Source: Eublepharis macularius (Eukaryota > Chordata > Lepidosauria > Squamata > Eublepharidae). Taken from it: DNA of 64,000 bases. The stretch covers positions 30,426,001 to 30,490,000 of the forward strand of contig NC_072806.1 in the NCBI RefSeq assembly GCF_028583425.1, in the 5' to 3' direction. The notes under the pieces are model-generated. The model was not told the DNA's origin, did no database searches, and saw only the letters and a program-made list of their open reading frames with translations. Positions 30,101 through 42,100 of the stretch are shown in pieces; position 1 is the stretch's first letter, and each line of letters begins with the position of its first letter. Position numbers and translations under genes: made by a program.

Positions 30101-33100
30101 TAAGTTAAAGCTATTTAGTCCTCCAGATTTTGATACTATATAACCATAATAAAACATAAAATGAGCTTCTGAATATTACATGCTGCTCCAAGATTTAGAG
30201 TCTCTATGTGGTGTCCTTCATAGAGAAATATAAGGGGAATTTTCATTCTAGTTCCCTGGGTCATGAGACATCCCAGGCAGAAGATTTTGGGATGAGATTA
30301 CTATTAAAAGAGTTGGCATTCTGGTTCACAGCCCAGTTCTTCTGCCTTCAAAGCTGATACGTTTTGGAAATGGCTCTTATGTGGATGTGTGTTAAAATCA
30401 AGTATGGAAATTACTTTTATTCTCTCTCCCGTCCAACCACCCCCTCCAAAAAATTGGAGGTCCAAAATTCAATTTTACAATGCTTATCAATAACATCTTT
30501 TGTTGGTTTGTTCTCGTCTTTTAAACATTTTACAAGCTTTCATATCCTATGACATTCTTTCAAACTTTAGAGTTGTTGGTTGGGGAGCGGGGGTCGAGCC
30601 CAAGAATATTCTGCTGAGCTTGTTTAGTTCTGCTGCTTTCTGGATGGCGAGAAGCGTCTGTCCAGTGCCCTTTTTATGTTGTACTACTAGTGAACCTGCA
30701 CAAAAAGCAGTGCAATGTTAAAAGGGCATTGGCCAGCAATGCTGTTCGCCTCACTGCATTTTTCCGGATGGCTTTGTCCAGTCAGCTAAAATACAGCCGG
30801 AAAGGAAGTATGCCATTTTACTGGAGCTTGTTATTGTGAGAGTGAGAGAGATGTGCAGATGTCTGGAATGAGATACGTGCAATGCTTATTTTCTTATCAA
30901 ACCCAAAGTTTTTATTGTTGCAGTAAGAAAATGTACTTACTAAGTATATAAAGTTATAATATTAATTATAAAACTATATTGAGTATATTGTTAGCCTTTA
31001 AAAATATAAATTCTACAAACAGAATTACAATTTATACAATACCATAGACAGTGGGAGCTGCAAAGTTCTGCATCCTATGATACCTTAGCACATGTTTCTT
31101 AATTTTTGCCACCAGAAAGTTATTATAAAACAATAGTCGAAATTAGAAAATAAAGTCTACCCAGATTTTTAGCTATCAAGTTAAGCTTCCTAACATTGGA
31201 GCAAGATTTGAGCCCAGTAGCACCTTAAAGACCAACTGGATTTCCAGGGTATGAGCTTTTGAGAGTCAGAGCTCTCTTTGTCAGAGCTCTGACTCTCGAA
31301 AGCTCATATTCTGGAAATCTAGTTGGCCTTTAAGCTGCTTACTCAGCCCTAATCTTGTTCTTCTACTACAAACCAAGATGACTACCCGCCTGAAATTTCC
31401 CAACATTGGAAACTCTGAACTCTTTAATAATGATCAAACATTATGGCACATTGTTGAAATTATTCATGTTTCAGCAATAAGCATACCTTTGAAAATATGT
31501 CTAGGGGTGATTGCTATTGAATGGTGTGGATTGTTTTTCATAAAAAAAAATTGTGCTTCACATTTTGAGGGTGTAATGCTTTCTCTTAAAGGGAATTCCA
31601 CTCATTTGAAGAGAAAGTGTTTTATTCCCCAAATCGCCCTTAATTTCTGTTGGAAAAACTGGAAAAAGTCCTCACCCACCTCCTGAATATTTCTGTTTTT
31701 TCCTCCCAGGCCTTTCCATCTCTAGAACAGACATATACTACTTGAATCTGGCTGATAATTAAGGCTAATGCAATAGGGCAGAGTCCCGGCCTTTTTGAGC
31801 CTGTGGGCACTTTTGGAATCCTAACACACGGTTGTGGGCACAACCAGAAAATGGCTGCTACAGGAGGCTGAGCCACATGTACAGGAAGCCAGAGTGCAGG
31901 ACAGATGAGTGGTAATTTAAAAAATACACTGGGAAGAGGAGTGAGAATAAAACCAACAGTATGGTTGCAGCTGCCGCTAAACTGACATTATGTTAATCTG
32001 CACAGCCAATCAGAAGCTCCGCTGGGCAACAGCCCCCACCTGGCTTCACCCACTCTCTAAAACACTTGGTAGGTTCTAAGAAATGTGCCAGAGGGAACCA
32101 TAGTGCCCATGGGTGCCATGGCTGGGACCCTTGCAATAGGGTGTGGAGGAGTTTCAGACGGCCTGATGGGAAGAGCCATGGGTGTGCGACATTTTCCCGC
32201 CTTTGGTTTAGAAATAGGAAATCTGGTTTTCCTTTTTGAGAGGTGGGAATTGATCATATTGACTCTGAAGCTTCTTTCTTGTTCTTACTGGAGTTGCTCT
32301 CCTCTCTTGTTTTTTAAGCAGCAGATTCCTGGTGTGGGCCTCCCTGGAAGCATCTCTCTGCTGACGAGTGCTCTGACTTCATTGCACTACTGTTCCTTCC
32401 AGCTAGCAGTGCAATAGTATTGTCAAAGCACCTGCAAGCGGAGCCTGCAGCAATCACCTTTTGGCTTCTGTCAGCTTCTTCAAAGCTCATGCGAGTGGAT
32501 CTGGCCAAGGGGGCACGGTGGAAGATTCTTCCTTGCCTAGTGCCAATTATTAGAGCTACAAGCTGTAGATAACAGTCCTGAACAGGTTAATTTGCAGTCT
32601 TGCTCCAGTCTATTCAACGGGGCTTACTCCCAGGAAAGTGTTTTTAGGATTGTACTATTAATTGAAGACTGCATTCAAATAAAGCCACACTCTTTAAACA
32701 GGTCTGCCGGTGGCCACTGCTCACAAATCCCCCACCCCCATGTACTGTCTTGAGTATATTCTTGGTATGTAGGATGGTGTTGGCCTGATATGGCCCAAGG
32801 ACTGTTATTGTTTCCTAATTAAAATGCCTCTGTTAGTCAACTAAAATCTTGACAGTTGACTTGTAGTTCAGGCTTAGGTTTTGGTTCTGGTGTATTGGCT
32901 GTAACTAGGAAAGAAAAGGAATATTTAAGGTGACCTTTCTTTTGAATGAGGATTAAGTCTTTTGCTATTATTATTACAGCTTTTGTTTGATCAGTTATTT
33001 TACTTTCTTAAGTATTGGAGAAAGGTGTCAAAATTGCAGCTTAGGTGAAACTGTACTTAAGTTTGGTTAAAAGGATGGTTCAGCCCCTGGTCTTTAATCT

Positions 33101-36100
33101 GTTGATAACTCCTGGTTACCTTGAGGTCAGTAAGATCTGTTGCCCTCCATCAAGCCTGTGAATGCTGTAACAATATCATGATACTAATGAATTTCTTTCT
33201 CTTTCCATTTATTGCTGGAAATTTGGCATTTCTCAAATATGTAGCCATATAGGAAGTTCAAAACTAGAGGCTTGTTTCTGAGTCAACAGCTGCTCTCTTT
33301 GCATTCACATAACTCCTTTAAACACCAGGACAAGCTAGGGATAAATAAGAAATATTTCAGAATTTTGGTTACTACATCAACCTTTTTTTGAGGGGGCTAG
33401 GGAGTGGCAGGACAGATCATGTCCCGGCCTTAGTTGCAAAGCTGCCTTGGTTGGCAAAGCCTGGCTATCCTTAAATGGCTCCAGGCAGGAGGAAGATACA
33501 GCTCCTGAATGTTTGGTCCTACTGCTTCACAGGTTTTCTTGCTCCCCTTTGCCTATTGCCCTCTATGAGAAAAAATGGAGACCAACTTGCAGCAGCCATT
33601 GAGAGAAAAGAGTGGATGAGGGGACCGTTGGTGGGGTGGAATGGGTGGCTCCATTCTCCCCCCCCCCACACACTACTTTTGCAACTGTTTCTGTCTCGGG
33701 GTGTATAAAGCAGATCACAGGTGAAGAATTGGCCACCATAAGTAGCCATAAGTAGGCTCAAGGCACTCTCCTAATGCTGCTCTGTGAGTCTTTAATGCAT
33801 CCTGAAGTTAGGGCAGTGTTACAGGTGCACACCCAGGAGGCCATTTCCTCTGACTCTCACCAGTCTTAATGAATTTTAATCAAGGTATAGTCAACATATG
33901 CACCCACTTACTAAAAAAAAAGCAGAATTGTTTATTGTAAGTAGTAAGCAATACATTCCTCAGTTCAACGTTATATGACAGTTTCGATATTGATGGTCGT
34001 TGTGGATTTTCCGGGCTGTATAGCCGTGGTCTTGGCATTGTAGTTCCTGACGTTTCGCCAGCAGCTGTGGCTGGCATCTTCAGAGGTGTGGCACCAAAAG
34101 AGTCTTTTGGTGCTACACCTCTGAAGATGCCAGTCACAGCTGCTAGCGAAATGTCAGGAACTACAATGCCAAGACCACGGCTATACAGCCCGGAAAATCC
34201 ACAACAACCATCGTTCTCTGGCCATGAAAGCCTTCGACAGTTTCAATATTGTTGCTATTTATTTGTATGCAATGTAATCCCAAGCCCATGTGGCTGGTAA
34301 CTGGGGAGTTCTTTGCTGCTGGATAGCACAGTCTTTCAGATGACTGGAGGGTTTCAGTTCTTGCAACAAAATGAACTCCTGCCTCTTGGACTGCTGCCTG
34401 GGAATTCCCAGTGGCCCCTGGGAATGCAGAAGGTAGCAGAGCAGTGCTCTTTTTGTGAAGAGATTCCTCACGGTGCTGTTACAACCTAGGCGGTGTTCTG
34501 CTGTTCCCAGAAGACATTTTGAGGTGTCGGTTAAAGTTAATTAAGTAGTAATTCTGACATCCTGCTATCGTATTTGCTTCCCTGGTGGCACATTTATCCT
34601 GAGTACAGGGTAACAGGTTGCAAGTTTGATTATCCATTCATCAAATGTTGATGATGAGCATTTCTACCAGGAGTGAACCTGTAATATAACAGGGGAGGAG
34701 GTAGTGGGGAAGTATGAAGTAATGATGTCCTGGCAGCCAGTCAACATTCTTCCATGCGTGCACAAAACTTGCATGAATAAAATACCATGAATGCAGTGCT
34801 GTTCTTTGCCAGAGGAGAGGGCAGTTTCTGCAGCCGGGTCCCTTCGCATCCTTCCTCAAAACCTACCTTTTAAAATATACCTTTATGGAAGCTTAGGTTG
34901 CCTTTGCTTGAATGCAATCAGAGCGGAAGGGCTGATTCAATATATGCCCTGCTTTCTTGACCTCTTCAGACCCTTCAGGGGGCTGGCTCTTTGGTTCACA
35001 ACAGCTTCAATGTTAGCGAAGCACAGGCTTCTGTAGCAGGGTGTGCCTGCCTTGTAAATAATAATGTGCAGTGCTTTTTTTTGTGAGAGAACTCACCAGT
35101 ACTGAGTACTGGCCTGTTTTTTCAGGGCTCTCCCAAGTCCTAAGGGGGGAATTGGTGGAAACTGCCACTTTATATATGACACTTTTTTGCTTACAAAAAA
35201 ACACTGATGATGTGTGCGCTTTTTTCTCTAAAGTTCCTTAAATCTCGTTACTTTCTGCAGAACTGTAATCAACTGAGACAGAGGGTGGGGGGAGTACATA
35301 GAGGGGCACTGAGTTTCATAAAAGCCAGAGTAAGCAAATGGGTCTTCAGCAGAGATGCTACGCTTCTAGTTTGCTTAGGAATCTTGGTTTCTGTCATGGA
35401 TTCTCCCAACTCAGGATGAATCTGCAGTTCCATACCTTCTTGGTACATTTGTAAGTCCTGTGCTTGGATGAAGGATCACTACCTGGTCCTGATGGCAGGC
35501 TGTGTTCTGCATGGAGCCTTTGCCCCAGTTGACAGCAGAAGGGACATTTCCCTGTTTCTCACCCCTCCCAAGTTAAAATTCTATAGGTCCAGCAGGAGGG
35601 AGCTTCTGCATTTAGGGGCAGTCTAACCCTCTGAATACCAATGCTAGGAAGTGACATGAGGGCGGAGTCAACTGAACCCCATCAAAGGTCAGAAGTACAA
35701 TATCCTTCAAGATCTCTGCTGACTTGGGAACTTCTGAAACGGCTGTTTGAAGCATATATATCTGGTGGCAGGGAATCTAGCAGACCGAACAAGCCACCTT
35801 ATATGTGGACTTCTGCATGTCCGTAGGATTTTTGCCAACCAAAGACAGGATTTCCTTCCTTCAGATATAACTCTAATTCTTAGACTTGATCTCGTTTCTT
35901 TTGGGAATATTCCAGCAGGCCTCTCACAATATAACATGCCCTCTTGTTGCTTGCAGATTCCTCCTGCAGGTTTATTTTGTGTCCTTTTCTTTGTTCACAC
36001 ATCCATTATGTACACAGTTAAGTTCATTGCTCTCTTCCTGATGCTGCAGAGTTGCATGAGAATGGGCAGTCGTGGCCCTCTGGTTTTAAAGGTGCAGAGT

Positions 36101-39100
36101 GGGGTTTGATTGATCATTCTGGGTGTTCTAGTTCCAGGTGGCCGAATCTGATCTGGACTGCATTCAAAGCATGTTGGAGTTTGAAACGATGAAAGGGGTC
36201 CCTGGTGAACTCTCCCAAGAGGTACTGTTTTCAGGCTTGTAACTCTGGTTAACTATACTAAAAAGTCACTTCAGTTTTTAAATATTGTAACTGGGATAAT
36301 TGTAGCTCATATTTTTTGCACCTTAAGCAGCTTGGCAAGAAAGGTCATGATCCTGGTCATGATCTTGCTGATGAATTAGAACTAATATGGTGTGCATATA
36401 GTGCCTCAGTCAGTTTAACCTTTACCTCTTCTCTCAAAGAATCCTGGGAACTAAGTGAAGCTACTAACTTTTCACTTGGCACTTCGACAAAATGGCTTTG
36501 TGGACAGGCTTGGGGCAGGGGAGCTTAAACGTATTTGTTTAATTGAAGAATGCCTTGGTTGTCGAATGTAGCATACACAACTGTATGAGAACAGGTTTCA
36601 GCAGGCAGGCCTGTCTGTACGAGGGTCTGGTGCTCAGTCTATAATTGTATTTGCAGCACTGGGTTGTGTTGATCCTTAGATGCAGCAGTTGGCTCACAGC
36701 CCTTTTAGTTTTTTGTGGGGGATAGACTCTTAAGGAGTAGATGTGATAGAAATCTATAATACTGCAAATGGGGAGAGGTTCTTTTCATACAACTTCAGGT
36801 TACCCAGTGAAATGGAGTACTGGGCCCAAAAGGACTATTTCATGTAATATATTTCACACAGATTATGGAATGTATTGCCGTGGATGTTGGTGATAACTAT
36901 ATGTTTTAATGCTTTTAGCAAGAATTTAGATCATCTTTGATTCAAAGAAGATCAAAAAAATCGCTTCCTCATTGAAGCAGTGCTGAACTTACAAAGAACT
37001 TTAGGTATCATGAACTACTGTAAATATTTCAACACTCCCCTATCAAGTTTATCATTACATTACATTCAACTGCCTGGGAAGAAATATTTGGCCAAGGGGT
37101 CATTAGAATAATCGGGGCTTTTTTTCTGGGAAATGAGGTGGTGGAACTCAGTGGGTTGCCCTCGGAGAAAATAGTCGCATGGCTGGTGGCCCTGCCCCCT
37201 GATCTCCAGACAGAGGGGAGTTTTCAAGAGGTTCCGGAACTCCGTTCCACCACGTTCCAGCTGAAAAAAAGCCCTGAGAATAATTAAGATTTTATATCTG
37301 GAACTGCATGCTCACAAAAGTAAGCAATTTTTTGATTCAATAAATTCAGTATTAATAGGGGGACAAAGCGGGACTGCTTTTTGTTTCTGCTGTTAATGCT
37401 TTCTGTTGAGCCCTTTACTGAAGTAGTCAGAAACAATGTAGAAAGCCATGCCATAAAATGGTTCTATTAGTTGATGGTATAGATTTATACTTAATAAAAC
37501 CTGCATCCTCATTGACAGCAACTCACAATTTATTGCGAGAAGATGGTGAGGTTTCTGGATTTCTGGTACAGTTAATGAAACCAGAATTTCTGGCCACCAA
37601 CCTAACTGAAAGCAAATAAATGAGCATAGTTAAATACAAATATAAATGGGTTGTAATTACATAGAAATTGTATAGAAATTTTTAGGAGTTACTGTATTTA
37701 CCAATCTAAATGTTCTAATTAAAAATTAAAATCGCCTTAAAATGCAAATTTAAAACAGACTTAGTAGACTGGAGTAAGATGAAATTCTTCTGGCTTAATA
37801 GAATTGATATAACGATTGTACCAATAACATTATGGGAGCAATCCTAAACAGATGTAGTCAGAAGTAAGACCCATATTAGTCAATGGAGCTTGTTCCCAGA
37901 AAAATGTCCTTAGGATTGCAGCTAATATCTCTTTCAAAACATCCCTTTGGTATTATCTTCAAAAATACTGCAGAATGGCAGAATTATAGACTACTACCTT
38001 ATTTTATCATAGTCTCAGGTGTCTTCCTGGTAGAGGAAGAACAGGTGTCCTGGACCTCCAACTCTATTATGCAGCATATCAGCTCAGAAATATTCCATAT
38101 ACTACAGGGAGTTGTGGCAAACTTTGGGTAGACCCAGAACAATCCCCTGTTGATTAGTATATTCTAGAGGAAGTTGCTTGCATGCAAAACAAAACCTTCC
38201 AAATACTATTTTTTCTTTACCCCCTGCATTTAAAATTTAAGGTTATTGATGTATTGTCGAAGGCTTTCACGGCTGGAGAACGATGGTTGTTGTGGGTTTT
38301 CCGGTCTGTATTGCCGTGGTCTTGGCATTGTAGTTCCTGACGTTTCGCCAGCTGGTGGCGAAACGTCACAGCTGCTGGCGAAATGTCAGGAACTACAATG
38401 CCAAGACCATGGCAATACAGCCCGGAAAACCCACAACAGCCATTTAAGGTTATTGGTAGAATAAATTAACTTGTAGACATCTCGCTGAGAAAAACTTTTG
38501 TGCGGATAATCTTACCACCCCTCCCTCACAAAAACTAGTGATCCTTTCCAGTCTGGAGAACATATGACATCTGAAGAATATGCAGTGTTACTGTATGCTT
38601 AGCAGTATTAAAAATTAAAAATAAAATATAAATTTGTTCAATGTTAAAAAAAGAATATGCAGTGTGACTAGGGAAGGAATAATATTTCCAAAGCAAGCTG
38701 TACAGAGAAGGACCACATCAATTCCCTAGGCATCAGTATCTTCAGTTTAAACATTCTATAAATAACCCATATACTTGTTTTCCCATCATTTATCATGTGT
38801 CTTTCTTGTTGAGACTTGAGACAGATTATAAACTTTAGACAGATTTTAAAAGTATAAAACATAATAAATACCAGTATAATACATACCATAAACTGGGCAA
38901 TATAAGAGAGGGAACTGCCAAAAAAATTTCAGACAACTAACACTACAACCCTATTCCCTTTATTCAAAGCACCTCCCTAAACAATGTTATAAAATTCCTA
39001 GGAAGCAAACAGTTTGAGAAAATAGTAATAGACCACCCTACTTATCTGTCTAAAAACCATTTACCTTTTTTTATAGAAATCGGGAAATGTGCTCACAGCT

Positions 39101-42100
39101 AATCCCCCCCCCCCACACACTAGGTATATAAATGGGAGAAAGATTTTAAAGAGCCTGTTAGACTCCAAACTTTGTCATTCAGCATGACCCAAGAAATCTT
39201 ATAAAGCTGCTGTTGTTAGCAGCCAAATTACAAATAGCCCAAAGGTAGAAGAAAAAAAAATCTTCCCATTACTCTCATTCTCCCTCTGAGGCAGGGGATA
39301 TTTTGGATGATTCCCACCGCCCAGTCAGGGAAGCAGGAATTAAATTCTTCCTCTTTTTTATCTGGTGCATGGGACCACCCTTCCTCAGTTCTGTTCCTTC
39401 CTCCAGGGAGTGCAATCCAGTGGCAGACCTGCTCCGCTACATTCTAACTGCCATTACGGCTTTTCTCCGCAGTCTTAGATCTTGATCTCGATTCCCTCCC
39501 AACCTTTCTTTACTCTACTTTACTCTTCTTACAGTCCTTTAGATTGTAATCCTACCTTATTCTCTACAATCCTTCCCTCGCTCTCTATCCGCTTTCCTTT
39601 ACCTACTTTCTGGGAGACTGGATACCAAAGTGTGGGCCTAAAGCCCAGAAGATCGTAGATGGATCTCAGAGATACAGAAGACAGCTTCATGGAGGGTGAT
39701 GGAGCAAGTTTCCCCAGGGCCGTCTTCCCGATGGTGGGGGACAACAATCCTGGTGCTGGAATGCCTTTGAGGCTTGCATGAGCCTCCAGTGTTTTGGTGC
39801 GACAGGCAAGCCAGAGCGCCAATCAGCCCCATCTCTTTGAGACGGAGCCAGAGACAACAGCTCTGCTGGGTGGCTGAGCGTAGTGCCCCAACAAGGCCTC
39901 AAACTCTGGTGGGAAAAGATGGCATGAACTGCACCATATTAACAGCACCTTCCAGTGACGGGCTTGCCAACCTCCTGGCGGGAGAAAGCACGGCAGGCCT
40001 TTTCTATGCAGATCAGGACCTGCAACAGCACCCGGAGGCCTCTCAATAGAGGGGTTGCCGCCCCTTTATCAGTTTCTTCAGGACTGTTGGCCCTACTGAG
40101 GGAGGAGATGGTCAGTTTCTGCCAGTCAGAAGCTGCATCATTCAGTGACAGGGCCCCTTTGTCACCATCTTCCACAGTAATTTTCAGAACAGGAGAATCC
40201 CAGCAAGAGGATCCGTGCCTGACCAAGGCAACATGAAAGCAGCCACCAGGCAAAGACATTAGTAAGACCTCATGATGGGCCAATGATCAGTCCTCAGACT
40301 GTGAGGGCAGGGAAGAAAGGGAGTTTGTCTCTGAGGAGGAGGAGGAGGAAATTGCTATTCCTGAAGAGTCCACTCTCCTGTTCAAGGTGGACAACTACCA
40401 ATACCTGTTATCTAAGACGCTATTGGCCTTAGGAATGCCCCCCCCCCCGGAGGGGGAAGAGGATACCATGCCAAGCAAATCAAAGACCAGGCCCAGGGGG
40501 AATAGAGAATTCTTTCCTAGATCAGATGTCACTGAAAAGGTTTTTCCATTTCCCGACTTTTTTGAAAAACAGCTCAAAGCTGAGTGGGCCCTACCGGCAG
40601 CCAATAAGCAGTCTCCCAACATAGGTAAGAAACTGTATTCACTACCTACCTTTGCTAATGAGCTTTTACAGGTATCAATAATTGATGCCCCATTGGCGGC
40701 ATTCCAATCTGCTGGTTTCTGGTCAGAAGACGGCCACGGTGCTGTCAAAGACAACTTGGACAAGAAAGGAGAGACAGTACTCAAGAGGGCGTACAAGGCC
40801 ATGGCCGTATCTTCCATTGTGTCCAGAGCTTTGATTGTATGAATCCGTAAGCTGATAAAATTACTCCTGGGAAATAACAAGCGCCTACAAGGAGCCAACA
40901 GAATCCTCAAAGCTAGTGCCTTCACAGCAGATGCAACCTTAGACACCTTGTCCTTCTCTTCCAAAGCCAAGGCCTTGGTGGTGGTGGCACAGAGACTTCT
41001 TTGGCTGAGGGCGTGGCCAGTGGATCTACATGCCAAAAACATAGTTATGGCCTATCCTTTCCAGGGAAACAAGCTTTTTGGAGATGCACTGGAGAAGATC
41101 CTAGTGGAGACTAGAGATAAAAAGAAGGCACTGCCCAGATCTCTAAAAAGATCAGATAGACGTTCCTTTGAATTTCAGCCCTTTCGTACTCAGCATTCCC
41201 TACCCAGGGCTCAACATGACACCAAAAAGATCGTGGACTCTTCCCAGACCATCTTTCAGGAACTGTCCCTTTCAGTCAAGATCAAATAGACACCAGACAG
41301 ACTGGGGAGAGAGACATGATGCTGACACCACGGGAACAAATAGCCCGAAAGTAGAAGAAAAAAATTCTTCCTATTAATCTCATTCTCATACAGGCAAATT
41401 TGTGAAATTCTTATAAGCACATAAAATATATAAATATTAGGAATGGAGAATCGTAACCACACCTCTACATTTACAAAAATAGGGCTTCCTTTTCTATGAC
41501 CTTTACATAACAAATATTTACTGTTTGTTCCATGTATTCTAAGGAGTAATTAAGGCAACACCCGCAATTTTTCATGAGCACAATATACTGTATAGCAGAT
41601 AGTAATTGTGAGATAGCAATAATTATACTGTAGCATTTCTTTGCTTCGTTCTGTCACATTTTACATAAGGATTTTGGCCCTTTGAATATGGGTCATTAGG
41701 AACCATTTATATATAAATATATATTTCAAATAGTGTAGATCTAGCAGTACCTGTTAATTAAATGGAACCTTCATGTTCAAGGGCTGTATACCTCTTAATA
41801 TCCAATGCTGGGGACATTTAATGGGAAAGCTGCCGCCTTCATACCCTGCTTTTAGGATTCTCTGATTTTGCCTGATGGAAATGGGATGTAAAGCCATTAA
41901 ATGGACCATTGGTTTAATCTAACAGGGCTCATACACAGTTTCAGAATGCCACAAGAGCAGCACTGTTTAGGAACAACCATTTGCTTAAAACAGACCAGTG
42001 AACTGATGGCCCAGTGTAGCTGGTCACCATGAATCTTGTTAACTTTTGCACTCATTTGGGAAATGAAGTCCATCTTTCGTAACCTAATTAGTATATTAGA

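Larger units (their letters stand above)
27188..30654 (+). other. SKA2 intron 1, first part
   Basis: GC-rich start, then SINEs between 28.0 and 29.05 kb; 29.05-30.65 kb looks unique with no frames of note before the miR-130 hairpin. Confidence 0.6.
32442..36131 (+). other. SKA2 intron 1, last part
   Basis: Holds the family A copy at 34.0 kb and the MITE at 35.1 kb. A mir-454-like hairpin was looked for here and not found. No coding exon before 36132. Confidence 0.6.

Noticed and set aside
33993-34235. Palindromic units considered as a CRISPR-like or cut-and-paste MITE signal
   Set aside because: Vertebrate genome, no spacer array, and 12-16 bp variable duplications do not fit a DNA transposon.
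39110-39230. KWEKDFKEP-like peptide suggesting an L1 fragment
   Set aside because: Too short and ambiguous to assign; adjacent sequence belongs to the DIRS1-like block.
40395-41042. 215-codon minus-strand open frame
   Set aside because: Antisense shadow of the DIRS1-like gag region.
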